A stretch of DNA of 64,000 nt from Merdibacter sp965119685 (GCA_965119685.1 OZ221971.1:310001-374000), one strand, 5' to 3'; numbered from the stretch's first letter, positions 50,542-59,042 are shown. The notes: generated by a model from the sequence alone, not told the origin. A program made the numbers and translations.

Positions 50542-51372
50542 CTATACGATATGCAGAAATGCCATGGCGAGCGACAGCACCAAGATGACTAACATCAGCC
50601 AGTTGATGTTGACGTTCTTGTCTAACAGCTTCTTGCAGCCATAGGTGATCGCCAGCGGTACGATGCCTAAAAACAGCGTATCCAAGGAGGACTGCAAGGC
50701 TACCGGATCGCCGCCCGGGATGCCGATGGTGATCGTCGTGGAGAATTTCACCGTCGATGCGGTCATCGCACCGACCATGATCAGACCGAGAATACCGGCG
50801 CACTTTGTCAAAATCTTCAGCGTTCCGTTCTTATACATCGTTGTGATGAAGTTCGATCCGCTGATGAAGCCGACATACCCCAGCGTGTAACGCAGGATCA
50901 TCGTGCACGCGTTATAGATCAAGAAGAACAGCGTCGGGCCTAACAGTGAACCCTGCTGTGCAAAAGAGATACCGATACCGGCCGCAATCGGACGGATGAC
51001 GCTGAACAGCAGCGAATCACCGATACCGGCGAGCGGTCCCATCAATGCAGCCTTGACAGCGACGATCGAGCTTGTATCGAAGTCGTCCGCCTCGCTGTTG
51101 TCCTTTTCCATGGAAGCGACCAATCCGGCTAAAAACGGATAGAGGGCATTGGATACGTTACAGAACTGCACATGGCGATACAGCGCATCCTTCTTCTTTT
51201 CCGGCTGATCTTTATAATAACGGTTGAGCGCCGGCATGATCTGCCACAAAAAGCCGATTGCCATCTGACGCGCCTGACCGCCGACGCGAGAGCAGTGCGC
51301 ATTCAGGGAACGGAAGCAGATGCTGTTAATCATCTTTTTATCTTCTCTGGATAGATTATTCGTTAGTTTCAT
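50542..51372 (-). CDS. PTS system mannose-family IID component (locus 2)
   Basis: This is a 276-residue subunit. ICFRSLNAHCSRVGGQARQ, QFCNVSNALYPFLAGLVASM, ALMGPLAGIGDSLLFSVIRP and GIGISFAQQGSLLGPTLFF are family hallmarks, followed by C-terminal helices (TLFLGIVPLAITYGC; LMLVILVLSLAMAFL). It overlaps IIC by four bases. The 150 bases between it and the racemase-like gene carry a CAGCC/GGCTG hairpin and no gene of its own that I trust. Confidence 0.94.
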   Translation of the reverse strand: MKLTNNLSREDKKMINSICFRSLNAHCSRVGGQARQMAIGFLWQIMPALNRYYKDQPEKKKDALYRHVQFCNVSNALYPFLAGLVASMEKDNSEADDFDTSSIVAVKAALMGPLAGIGDSLLFSVIRPIAAGIGISFAQQGSLLGPTLFFLIYNACTMILRYTLGYVGFISGSNFITTMYKNGTLKILTKCAGILGLIMVGAMTASTVKFSTTITIGIPGGDPVALQSSLDTLFLGIVPLAITYGCKKLLDKNVNINWLMLVILVLSLAMAFLHIV

Positions 51373-52178
51373 TGTAAAAAGTCCTCCAATTCACTGTCGT
51401 CGCTTTCCGTTGCCAAAGCGTTTTCCGTTTTTGCAGATAGACGGTTGAGCTCAAAGTCGCGCATAGCACTCACTACGACGATGATGATACCGATGACGGC
51501 GATGGCCACGATCGGCAATCCGACATAGATATAAAGAATAAAGCCAAGCAGATAGTACACCGCGATCTCTTTGGTCCAGATCATCTTCATCAGCAGCGCT
51601 AATCCCACCGCCGGCAGCAGCTGTCCGCAGACATTTAAACCGGTCATGATGACTTCCGGGATGGAGTTGACGAAGATGTCGATCGCATTGTATCCGGCAT
51701 AGACGCCCGCAAAGACGATCGCCGCAAAGAAGAGGTTCTTCACCAGCCATACGCCGAAGTTCAGATAGATCAACAAGCCGCGCTCATTGCCCTCTTTCGC
51801 CCACTTATCCATCAAAGAGGTGAATACGGTCAAGAAGATATTATTGATTGCCATGGTGACAAAGCCCATCAAAATACCGATCGGCGTAGCGATGGCAAGC
51901 GCTGCGCTTGGATCAAGCGAAGAGTTTGTCGCAAAAGCGACTGCAAATACCGTCGCCGCGGAGTGGTCGGCGGAAATCTGCCCGCCGATGTTGACGCTTC
52001 CCATAAACACGGCTTCTAATGCCGCACCGATGATTAAACCCTGATAAAGATCTCCTAACAGCAGTCCCGTAAACGCGCCGATGACGATAGGACGATCGGA
52101 CATGCTCTGTCCGAAGATCCAGTTGCCGCCATAGCATACGAAATAAGACAATGCCGACAATAGAGCAACATTCAACAT
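51369..52178 (-). CDS. PTS system mannose-family IIC component (locus 2)
   Basis: This is a 269-residue membrane channel subunit. LSYFVCYGGNWIFGQSMSDRP, IGAFTGLLLGDLYQGLIIGA and EAVFMGSVNIGGQISADHS are typical. It has an extra polar C-terminal tail (RLSAKTENALATESDDSELE) beyond the last helix, not usual in the family. AGGAGGATAAACAGATT gives the start. Confidence 0.94.
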   Translation of the reverse strand: MLNVALLSALSYFVCYGGNWIFGQSMSDRPIVIGAFTGLLLGDLYQGLIIGAALEAVFMGSVNIGGQISADHSAATVFAVAFATNSSLDPSAALAIATPIGILMGFVTMAINNIFLTVFTSLMDKWAKEGNERGLLIYLNFGVWLVKNLFFAAIVFAGVYAGYNAIDIFVNSIPEVIMTGLNVCGQLLPAVGLALLMKMIWTKEIAVYYLLGFILYIYVGLPIVAIAVIGIIIVVVSAMRDFELNRLSAKTENALATESDDSELEDFLQ

Positions 52179-52185
52179 AATCTGT

Positions 52186-52677
52186 TTATCCTCCTACATT
52201 TTCCAATAACTTTGTAATCGATACCTTGGGGTTGGTCGGGATCACCCAGTGAATCGTTTCCATATCCAGCTTTGCGACCTCGCGCAGCGCCGCTAATTCC
52301 TCTGGGTTGCATACGACGTCCGCATTGAGCTTCACTTTATCCGCAGAAGTGTCAAAGCGTCCGACATTTGCCACATTGATGGATGCGACCTCGCAGTTCT
52401 GCGCAATCTTCAATGCGTCTTGCACGCTGTTGGTCAAAACGAACATCTTCACATCCTTTGATTTGGGATTGTTAAAAATCTTGATCGAGTCGTCTACGCT
52501 GCGGATCAGCACCTTGATGCCGTTTGGCGTCGCCATCTTGAGCGCCATCTGCTGCACTTCGTTTTCCGCCGCTTTATCGTTGGCGACCACCATGTGCGTC
52601 GTATTGAACTGCTTCGACCACACGACGGCGATCTGCCCGTGAATCAGACGATCGTCCACCCTGATTTGAATAATCAT
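52186..52677 (-). CDS. PTS system mannose/fructose/sorbose-family IIB component (locus 2)
   Basis: This is a 163-residue phosphocarrier with His13 in RVDDRLIHGQIAVVW, VVANDKAAENEVQQMAL and VASINVANVGRFD. The start at 52677 follows AGGAGGAAAT. It lies 140 bases after the dehydrogenase gene, the only long gap in the operon. That gap contains a perfect nine-pair hairpin and may hold an internal promoter or processing site. Confidence 0.93.
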   Translation of the reverse strand: MIIQIRVDDRLIHGQIAVVWSKQFNTTHMVVANDKAAENEVQQMALKMATPNGIKVLIRSVDDSIKIFNNPKSKDVKMFVLTNSVQDALKIAQNCEVASINVANVGRFDTSADKVKLNADVVCNPEELAALREVAKLDMETIHWVIPTNPKVSITKLLENVGG

Positions 52678-52795
52678 ATTTCCTCCTTTTTTTGCCGTTG
52701 ATTGCATTTCTTCGATCTGTATTCTTCAAATTTCCTCTGCTTTTATGCTATCATGTTAGAGGAGAAGGTTCATGATGCAGGTACGCTGTGCCTCA

Positions 52796-52831
52796 TGTCA
52801 TCACCGCAGGTTCCAGCTTACTGTGATGACA
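52796..52831. other. Perfect 9-bp inverted repeat at the end of the dehydrogenase gene
   Basis: TGTCATCAC (52796-52804) and GTGATGACA (52823-52831) flank an 18-base loop covering the dehydrogenase stop codon. There is no T run, so it is not a classical terminator. It may set different mRNA levels for IIA-dehydrogenase and IIB-IIC-IID. Confidence 0.5.
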
Positions 52832-53978
52832 CGCATGCCTTCTCTTTTTCATTGTGCATACAAGCGCGGTAGATGTCTGCAAGGTCTGCCGCTGTCAAAG
52901 GAATCGGTGAATTGACGAGCAGGCGCTGCTGGTTTTCATAGACGCTCTGTGCCATTTGCACGCAGGTTTCCTCATCGATTCCCATTTTGGAAAAGGACGG
53001 GGCGGGAAGCAGCGTCTCCAGCAGTGTCAGCAGTGCGCCGATGACGTCGCTTTCGCCGGCAAACGATGAAGCGAGCGCGGTTTCCAGCTTTGTGAGGGGA
53101 ACGCGCATGCGGCGATACTGTGTCAGCGTGCTGCGCATGACTGCATAGACCGCTTCTCCGTGCACCAGATGATAGCCTGCCCCCAGCGGAAATGACAGTG
53201 CGTGCATCGTCGCACATCCCGCGATGCTGAAAGCGATCCCTGCCATATTGGCGCAGATCAGGCTTTGACGCAGGTTGCTCGGCAGACGATGACAGCGATG
53301 ATACTCCTTTAGGTTTTCAAGGATACCCGCAATCGCCGTCTTGGCAAACATATCGGTATAAGCGTTCGCCTTGGGCGATAACAGTGATTCCATCGCATGT
53401 GCCAGCGCGTCGATCGATGTTGTCAAAAAGACCTTTGGCGGCAATGTAGCTAACAGCTCGCCGATCAAGATCGCCTGATCGGGGAACAGCGCATCAATCT
53501 GCAAGCCCAGCTTGCTGTGCAGCTCGCCGAACTCGACAACCGCAACGCTGGTAACCTCGCTGCCGGTACCGCAGGTGGTCGGTATGGCGATGAGCGTGCG
53601 CCGTTTCTTTAAGCGCTCTTTCTGGGCAAACAGCTGCTGTGCGTTTCGTCCATCGCCAAACACGCATAGCTTGCCGATGTCGATCACAGCGCCGCCGCCG
53701 ATAGCGATCACCCGCCGATAGTCCTTTTGATTCGCTCTCGCCAAGATGTGATCGACCCATGTCTCATGCGGTTCCCCGCTGCCATAGGCGTCGATGTCGA
53801 TGCATGCCGCATTTCCCGCTGCCGCTTTCACGGATGACAATACAAATGCGTTTGCCAAGATCAAATCGTCCTCATTCAACGACAGATGCTGAAAGCATGC
53901 CTGCAAGCTGTCCTCTTCGCAGATTTCCGTATGCAGGCGAAACTGCCGCCCCATCGTCGTCTCATGAAAGGAATTCAT
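52818..53978 (-). CDS. Iron-containing alcohol dehydrogenase family protein
   Basis: This is a 386-residue group III dehydrogenase. The NAD site includes VIAIGGGAVIDIGKL and AIPTTCGTGSEVTSVAVV. Fe ligands lie in TTSIDALAHAMESLLS (Asp, His) and MHALSFPLGAGYHLVHGEAV (two His). It overlaps the IIA gene by 17 bases and separates IIA from IIB, an unusual interruption of a mannose-family PTS. It probably oxidises or reduces the imported sugar, polyol or a downstream aldehyde. Confidence 0.92.
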   Translation of the reverse strand: MNSFHETTMGRQFRLHTEICEEDSLQACFQHLSLNEDDLILANAFVLSSVKAAAGNAACIDIDAYGSGEPHETWVDHILARANQKDYRRVIAIGGGAVIDIGKLCVFGDGRNAQQLFAQKERLKKRRTLIAIPTTCGTGSEVTSVAVVEFGELHSKLGLQIDALFPDQAILIGELLATLPPKVFLTTSIDALAHAMESLLSPKANAYTDMFAKTAIAGILENLKEYHRCHRLPSNLRQSLICANMAGIAFSIAGCATMHALSFPLGAGYHLVHGEAVYAVMRSTLTQYRRMRVPLTKLETALASSFAGESDVIGALLTLLETLLPAPSFSKMGIDEETCVQMAQSVYENQQRLLVNSPIPLTAADLADIYRACMHNEKEKACVSSQ

Positions 53979-54390
53979 CTAAATCACCCTCTTTCTCCTC
54001 TGCTTCCTCAAAACGTACCGCCTGCGGATGACAATCGCCGCACAGCACCGCCAGACGCTCCTCGCTCAGCGCCTCGCCATCCAATGCCGCCGACAGCACG
54101 ATCGGCAGATTCATCGAGGTGACGACCGGAATGTTCTTTTTGCTTTCCCGCACCTTGCACATCACCTGCTGATTGACGCTGCCGCCCAAGATGTCGGTAA
54201 AAATAACCGCCTCCCCTTCCTGTGCGCTGTCGATGAACGCCGCGATGTCCTTCAGGTAGTCGCTTGAGGAATCCAGATATGCGCAGACCGCTGAAATCGC
54301 CGCGCTCTCTCCTAAAAAGAACTTTGCACTTTCCTTTAATCCCTGTGCCAACCTCCCGTGAGAAGCCAGTAATATCTTTCTTTCAGTCAT
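53962..54390 (-). CDS. PTS system mannose-family IIA component (locus 2)
   Basis: This is a 142-residue subunit with the phosphohistidine His11 in ILLASHGRLAQGLKES and the loop VIFTDILGGSVNQQV. The C-terminus carries ~25 extra acidic residues (FEEAEEKEGDLDEFL). GGAGGCGCAAT precedes the ATG. It is the first gene of a nine-gene operon running to 47253. Confidence 0.93.
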   Translation of the reverse strand: MTERKILLASHGRLAQGLKESAKFFLGESAAISAVCAYLDSSSDYLKDIAAFIDSAQEGEAVIFTDILGGSVNQQVMCKVRESKKNIPVVTSMNLPIVLSAALDGEALSEERLAVLCGDCHPQAVRFEEAEEKEGDLDEFLS

Positions 54391-54414
54391 ATTGCGCCTC
54401 CTTTAACCGCTTTC

Positions 54415-54443
54415 AAATTATCACAATTTAACAATAATATCAA
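54415..54443 (-). promoter_or_regulatory. Promoter of PTS operon 2
   Basis: Minus strand: TTGATA (plus 54438-54443), exactly 17 bases, TAATTT (plus 54415-54420), about 25 bases before the IIA start. Confidence 0.65.
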
Positions 54444-54499
54444 CATAAATTTATCATTTTTTTGATTATTTTATGGTTATATTAAGGTAACTCATTTGG

Positions 54500-54566
54500 A
54501 TATTTTGGGTAAATTTGTTATAATTTCTTAATATTTTGAGCAAATTTACTCAAATTGTGCTATAAT
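54500..54566 (+). promoter_or_regulatory. DeoR promoter with repeated operator-like boxes
   Basis: TG-C-TATAAT (54558-54566) is a perfect extended -10. Upstream, ATATTTTGGGTAAATTTG (54500-54517) and ATATTTTGAGCAAATTTA (54531-54548) match at 15 of 18 positions, 31 bases apart. The second box also contains the dyad TTTGAG/CTCAAA. DeoR-family repressors bind such spaced repeats between divergent promoters; the assignment is inferred. Confidence 0.6.
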
Positions 54567-54621
54567 AGGGACGACCCGAAATTCACCTGAGGGATTCATA
54601 CTTGAAAGAGGAGATATGCCA

Positions 54622-55383
54622 ATGATGAACAGTCAGAGAAAAAAAGAGATCATCGAATATTTAAGCGACGTCGATTACCGGACGCTGAAGGAGATCGCCG
54701 AGCGCTTCGACATATCGATGAATACCGTTCGCCGCGATATCAATGAGCTCGTCAGCGAAAACAAAATCCGCAAGTTTTACGGCGGCGTCGCCTTGATACG
54801 AAAGCAGAGCAGCACCTACAACAGCCGCGCCGTCACCAACCATGAGCAGAAAACGCGGATCGCGCAGTATGCGGCAACGCTGATCAAGGATCACGACCTG
54901 CTGTTTATCGACGCGGGCACGACGACCTCACAGGTGGTCGACTACATTGACCGCAGCTATCACTTGACATTTGTCACCAACAATATCCACACCATCAGCA
55001 AGGTGGTCGAAGCGGACAACGAGAACTGGAATTTGATCGTCGTCGGCTCCAAGCTCAAGCATTCCTCCCATTCGCTGATCGATGTGCACGACTGGGATTA
55101 TCTCAACTCGCTTAACCTCAATAAAGCGCTGATCGCCACGACCGGACTGACGATCAAATCCGGAGCGACCAATCCCAACAATGAGGACGCCACCATCAAA
55201 TCCAGCATGATCAAACGCAGTCAGGAGAGCTATCTGCTGTTGGATTCCTCCAAGTTTGAACAGACCTCGCTGATCACCTTTGCCGACGTCAAAGATTTTG
55301 ACAAGATCATCACCGCCGGGGAAGTACCGCCGTATTATCGGGAATATCTGGATGACAACAACATCGAGCTGTTGATTATATAA
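54622..55383 (+). CDS. DeoR-family transcriptional regulator
   Basis: This is a 253-residue regulator. The N-terminal HTH is RKKEIIEYLSDVDYRTLKEI with ISMNTVRRDINELVSENKI. The C-terminal DeoR sensor domain has LLFIDAGTTTSQVVDYI (phosphate loop), VTNNIHTISKVV and KALIATTGLTIKSGATNPN. AGAGGAG stands eight bases before ATG 54622. It is divergent from PTS operon 2 and probably represses both directions, relieved by a phosphorylated intermediate. Confidence 0.92.
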   Translation: MMNSQRKKEIIEYLSDVDYRTLKEIAERFDISMNTVRRDINELVSENKIRKFYGGVALIRKQSSTYNSRAVTNHEQKTRIAQYAATLIKDHDLLFIDAGTTTSQVVDYIDRSYHLTFVTNNIHTISKVVEADNENWNLIVVGSKLKHSSHSLIDVHDWDYLNSLNLNKALIATTGLTIKSGATNPNNEDATIKSSMIKRSQESYLLLDSSKFEQTSLITFADVKDFDKIITAGEVPPYYREYLDDNNIELLII

Positions 55384-55396
55384 GGGGGAATTCAGG

Positions 55397-56185
55397 ATGA
55401 AATTCGGATGCTGTATCTCTGTCAAGCATGTGAGCGATGCCAAGCGCTTCGGCTATGACTTTGCCGAGCTGTCCGCTTTGGAAATCATGTCGCTGTCACA
55501 GGAACAATGGGAGAAATGGAAAGCGCACATCCATGCAGTCGGCTTGCCGATCATCGGCTTCAACTCCTTTTGTGACGGGCGTATCGCTCTTGTCGGCGAG
55601 AAAGTGAGCATGCGGCAAAACAAAGCCTATCTGGAAACTCTCTTGCAGCGGGCAAGGGAGTTAGGATGCCATAACATCGGCATCGGAGCGCCGAAGACCC
55701 GACAGCTGTCTTCAGAGTTTCCCTATGCCAAAGCGCAAGCGCAGATGCAGGCGTTTTTGCGGATGGCAAGTGAGATGGCGATGACAGATCACATCTCCAT
55801 CCTCTATGAGGCACTGCATCCTTACAGCTGTAATTTTGCCAATCACACCCAAGAGGTTTACGATACGGTATGCGCGCTTCAGCTGTCCAATCTGCACATC
55901 GTATGGGATGTCTACCACGCTTTGCTATCCGGTGAATCGTTTGCGCAGGCGCAGGCGTGCATGGAGCAAGTCCGACACATCCACGTCTGCGGATGGGATG
56001 AACAGCGAAACCGTTACTATTTGCAAGAGCATGATCGCCCTTTGCTCAAAGAGCTGTTCACCTTCTTAAAAAAACAGCAATATGATGGCAGCATCTCAAT
56101 CGAGGCACCGGACACCTCGTTTGCAAAAATCGGCGGCGCCTCTTTGCGGCTGCTTCAAGAAACGTACAATGAGGTCTGCTTATGA
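55397..56185 (+). CDS. Sugar phosphate isomerase/epimerase (AP-endonuclease-2 TIM barrel)
   Basis: This is a 262-residue barrel of the IolE/Hyi/xylose-isomerase-like group. MKFGCCISVKHV, IGIGAPKTRQLSS, ILYEALHPYSCNFAN, HIVWDVYHALLSG, VRHIHVCGWDEQRNR and GSISIEAPD carry the metal ligands Glu, Asp-His, His and Glu expected for the fold. Relatives next to DUF1537 kinases isomerise oxo-tetronates, which makes the link to the opposite operon interesting. It is followed by the HAD gene with ATGA overlap. Confidence 0.88.
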   Translation: MKFGCCISVKHVSDAKRFGYDFAELSALEIMSLSQEQWEKWKAHIHAVGLPIIGFNSFCDGRIALVGEKVSMRQNKAYLETLLQRARELGCHNIGIGAPKTRQLSSEFPYAKAQAQMQAFLRMASEMAMTDHISILYEALHPYSCNFANHTQEVYDTVCALQLSNLHIVWDVYHALLSGESFAQAQACMEQVRHIHVCGWDEQRNRYYLQEHDRPLLKELFTFLKKQQYDGSISIEAPDTSFAKIGGASLRLLQETYNEVCL

Positions 56186-57078
56186 ACATCGCTTTGATCG
56201 TCACCGATATGGACGGCACGCTGTTAGATGCCCACGACCGCATCAGCGCCACCAACAAACAGATGCTGATGGCATACCAAGAGCGGGGAACGCGGGTCAT
56301 TCTGGCCAGCGGACGCGGGCATCTGCGGCTGCTTCCTTACATGCAAGAATTGCAGCTAGAACGCTATGACGGCATGCTGATCGAATCCAACGGCGCCGCC
56401 CTCTATTCCCCAAAACGCAAACAGCGCACCGTCTTTGCACAGATGACAAAGGCGGAGGCGGAAAGGCTGTGCACCTTGTTTGCGCCCTATGGAACGGAAA
56501 TTCAGATTTATTTTGACTGCGGCGTCTATTACTATATTCCCCAAACGCTGATGAAATATAAAGAAAAGGAACGTGAGGAGCGCGGACTGCCAAAAGACTA
56601 CCCATGGATGGGCGGTCCGTGGAGCTGGGTCAACGATACCCGCCAAGGCTATCCCGATCAAAAACGCATTCACTCTTTTACGGAAATTCCCGCCAAGCAT
56701 ATCAACAAACTCAATCTCACCGCCGATGCTGACACCATTACCGCTTTACAAACAACGTTTCAGCGCATCCTGCCTAATGACTATGCGATGGTGCGCACCT
56801 GTGCACGCATGATCGAAATTGCGCCGCAATCGGTATCCAAGGGAGCGGCGCTGCGTGATTACATGGAGAAAGCGGGCATCTCGCCAAGCGAGGTGGTCGT
56901 ATTCGGAGACGGAGAAAACGACATCAGCATGTTCCAGCAGGCACAGTATGCAATCGCTATGGGCAACGCCTCGGATACGGTGAAACAGCAGGCAAGCGCC
57001 GTGACGAAAAGCAATCTGCAAGACGGTGTCGCCGCTTATCTTGACGCTCTGCAAAAGGAGATGGAGGAAACGATATGA
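56182..57078 (+). CDS. Cof-type HAD-IIB phosphatase
   Basis: This is a 298-residue haloacid-dehalogenase-superfamily phosphatase. Motif I is IVTDMDGTLLDAHD, motif II is VILASGRG, the Lys is in VSKGAALRDYM and motif IV is VVFGDGENDISMF. The C2-type cap lies between residues ~85 and 200. Such enzymes usually dephosphorylate sugar phosphates, so it may relieve accumulation of a pathway intermediate. It overlaps both neighbours by four bases. Confidence 0.9.
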   Translation: MNIALIVTDMDGTLLDAHDRISATNKQMLMAYQERGTRVILASGRGHLRLLPYMQELQLERYDGMLIESNGAALYSPKRKQRTVFAQMTKAEAERLCTLFAPYGTEIQIYFDCGVYYYIPQTLMKYKEKEREERGLPKDYPWMGGPWSWVNDTRQGYPDQKRIHSFTEIPAKHINKLNLTADADTITALQTTFQRILPNDYAMVRTCARMIEIAPQSVSKGAALRDYMEKAGISPSEVVVFGDGENDISMFQQAQYAIAMGNASDTVKQQASAVTKSNLQDGVAAYLDALQKEMEETI

Positions 57079-57713
57079 ATCAGACAAGCATGCGGCTGCT
57101 GATCCTTGCCGTCATCCTCTCTGCCGCAGGGATGATCGCCACCAAGCTGTGGAAAACAATACGGATGCGTCAGCTCACCGACTGTATCAAAAACAAAGAC
57201 ACGCAGCGCTTTCGCGCCTTGGCAAATGCACGCTCCACCCGTTTTTTATTCCTGCCCTATAACTTGGAATATCTCAAGCTAAACGCCTATCTCCTAGAGG
57301 GAGATACAGTGATGATCGATCAGCAGTTTGATCAGATGTTACAGCTTCACCTCTCTAACCAACGAGAGCGCGATCTCGTCATGAAAGCATTCAATTATTA
57401 TTTAGGGGAGGAAAACAAGAAAAAGGCGAAGGCGCTGTTAGCGCGCATCAAGGGATGGGAGGATGAGACGCTGACAAAGGAAGCGCAGAAGCTCTATGAC
57501 ATCCTGATCGCCCACAGTGCTTGTTATATTGCACAGATGGAGGAGCAGTTGGAGAAGGCGGATGCGCAAAACCGTGTCTATCTCGAATTTTTGTTATATA
57601 AGCAATATCAGCATGCGGGAAACACAAAAAAAGCGGATACCTACCGCTCCCTTTATCAAACGCATGCCAAGCATACAGGAGGATCGCCCTATCAGAAGCA
57701 AGAACCTTGCTGA
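57075..57713 (+). CDS. Membrane-anchored alpha-helical protein, function unknown
   Basis: This is a 212-residue protein with one N-terminal membrane helix (LLILAVILSAAGMIATKLW). A long helical part looks like TPR-type repeats (YLKLNAYLLEGDTVMIDQQF; VMKAFNYYLGEENKKKAKAL; YLEFLLYKQYQHAGNTKKAD). GGAGGAAACGAT precedes the ATG, which overlaps the HAD stop. It is the last gene of the DeoR-led operon and is closed by a terminator. I do not recognise a family. Confidence 0.75.
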   Translation: MNQTSMRLLILAVILSAAGMIATKLWKTIRMRQLTDCIKNKDTQRFRALANARSTRFLFLPYNLEYLKLNAYLLEGDTVMIDQQFDQMLQLHLSNQRERDLVMKAFNYYLGEENKKKAKALLARIKGWEDETLTKEAQKLYDILIAHSACYIAQMEEQLEKADAQNRVYLEFLLYKQYQHAGNTKKADTYRSLYQTHAKHTGGSPYQKQEPC

Positions 57714-57733
57714 GATCAAGACAAGACGTGCAG

Positions 57734-57757
57734 GAGGACAGGAAACTGTCCTCTTTT
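57734..57757 (+). terminator. Terminator of the DeoR-led operon
   Basis: GAGGACAG (57734-57741), a GAAA tetraloop and CTGTCCTC (57746-57753) form a perfect stem followed by TTTT. It lies about 20 bases after the last stop. Confidence 0.9.
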
Positions 57758-57860
57758 ATGATACACTGCCCAAAGCGCCTGAAAGCATCATTCTCTTTCG
57801 GCAAATGGATCTCCATTTTCAAAAAGCTCGGCGTTACTTCGCTTATTCTCCTTACATAAT

Positions 57861-57910
57861 AAAACAGTGCAGCCATCCGAGTGAACCGCTCTGTGACAGC
57901 CGCACTGCAA
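57861..57910 (-). repeat. Dispersed 36-nt repeat, copy B, acting as a minus-strand terminator
   Basis: 57865-57900 matches 22658-22693 at 30 of 36 positions. Here the ends are extended so that CAGTGC (57865-57870) pairs with GCACTG near 57902-57907, and on the minus strand TTTTATT follows. It lies about 170 bases beyond the stop of the XRE membrane gene. Confidence 0.6.
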
Positions 57911-58082
57911 TAAGGGAAAAGTTCAGACTCCTGCCAAATGGCGATCATCTCTGTACACGCATGGGATTGTCCTATTCGCAAGAAACATCCCAAACGGCTT
58001 TGCTTCGGCAAGCATCTCTGCCAATCCCTTTTTGGCTGATGCTTGTATCCGCAGATCTTTCTGCCATTTCCTCTTTGAGAGC

Positions 58083-59042
58083 TTAAGATTCATTCTCCTC
58101 GCCACGTTTCCCCCTGCTTTCGCAGATCATATTTAAGAAGTGCACCAGCCCGCCGGTCAAAACAGCCGTCACCGCGATGACAATCCATGTCGGCCGTGTC
58201 CAGTCATCACTTTGATAGGCATCCCAGACATAATACATGGATGCCAAGGGCATTGTGACGCCCCACAGAAATGCGAAGCGCGAGTGCTGCTCCTTCTGCT
58301 GTGTCTCCAGCTCGGCATTTCCCTTTTCAAACTCAATCAGCCGGCGGTAAGCCGAATGCTGAATACCGGCCGGGATGATCAGCAGCAGTGCGATGGAAAC
58401 AAACAAAAACAAGATGGGCGCATGGCGATCGCTCTCGCCGTAGATTTCATCGAATGCGACAATACTCGCTACGCCGATGATACACAGGAACACGCCTGCG
58501 GTAATCAATGCCGTAAAACGGCTGCGAAACTTTGCATAACGCTGTTCTAACAGAGCAATGTCGCTCTTCTTCACATAGATGCGCTGCTGCAAATGACTGC
58601 GGTGGCTATTCATCATTCCCGCGCTCACAAAGATGGCAACTGCGATCGCCGTCGTCGCCAGAAACGCAGCCGCCCCGATATCGCTGTTGATCAGAATCGG
58701 AAAGGATGTCCCCATCACCAACAACACGACGCCAAGGCTGATGCACAGGCCGAAGCGTTTCTTCCAGCGCAGCTCTTCCTCGATCATTTCCGCCGTGTAC
58801 AAAAAGCACTCCTCACTCACTTGCTCCGGCGCTTCTCTCTGCTCGTTTTCCTCATTGAGCAGATAGTCGATCGACACGTGGAACAGCTTGCCCAGCTGAA
58901 TCAATTTATCCGTCTCCGGATACACCTGACCGCTCTCCCACTTGCTGACGGCCTGCCGGCTGACGCCCAGCTCGTATGCCAGCGCCTCCTGTGACATCCC
59001 TTTTTCTTTTCTTAAGTTTTGCAGTTTTTCATGAAACTTCAT
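58083..59042 (-). CDS. XRE-family regulator with a multi-spanning membrane domain
   Basis: This is a 319-residue protein. The HTH is FHEKLQNLRKEKGMSQEALA with LGVSRQAVSKWESGQVYPE. Five hydrophobic segments follow (FGLCISLGVVLLVMGTSF; AFLATTAIAVAIFVSAG; ALITAGVFLCIIGVASIV; PILFLFVSIALLLIIPAG; TWIVIAVTAVLTGGLVHFL). Proteins of this design probably sense a membrane or small-molecule signal. The start at MKFHEKL has GAGGTGATACA. No clear target gene adjoins. Confidence 0.85.
   Translation of the reverse strand: MKFHEKLQNLRKEKGMSQEALAYELGVSRQAVSKWESGQVYPETDKLIQLGKLFHVSIDYLLNEENEQREAPEQVSEECFLYTAEMIEEELRWKKRFGLCISLGVVLLVMGTSFPILINSDIGAAAFLATTAIAVAIFVSAGMMNSHRSHLQQRIYVKKSDIALLEQRYAKFRSRFTALITAGVFLCIIGVASIVAFDEIYGESDRHAPILFLFVSIALLLIIPAGIQHSAYRRLIEFEKGNAELETQQKEQHSRFAFLWGVTMPLASMYYVWDAYQSDDWTRPTWIVIAVTAVLTGGLVHFLNMICESRGKRGEENES

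Larger units (their letters stand above)
57714..58082. other. Intergenic region between convergent genes, terminators only
   Basis: About 370 bases. It holds the plus-strand terminator at 57734-57757 and the repeat/terminator at 57861-57910 serving the minus strand. No gene is supported. Confidence 0.5.
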
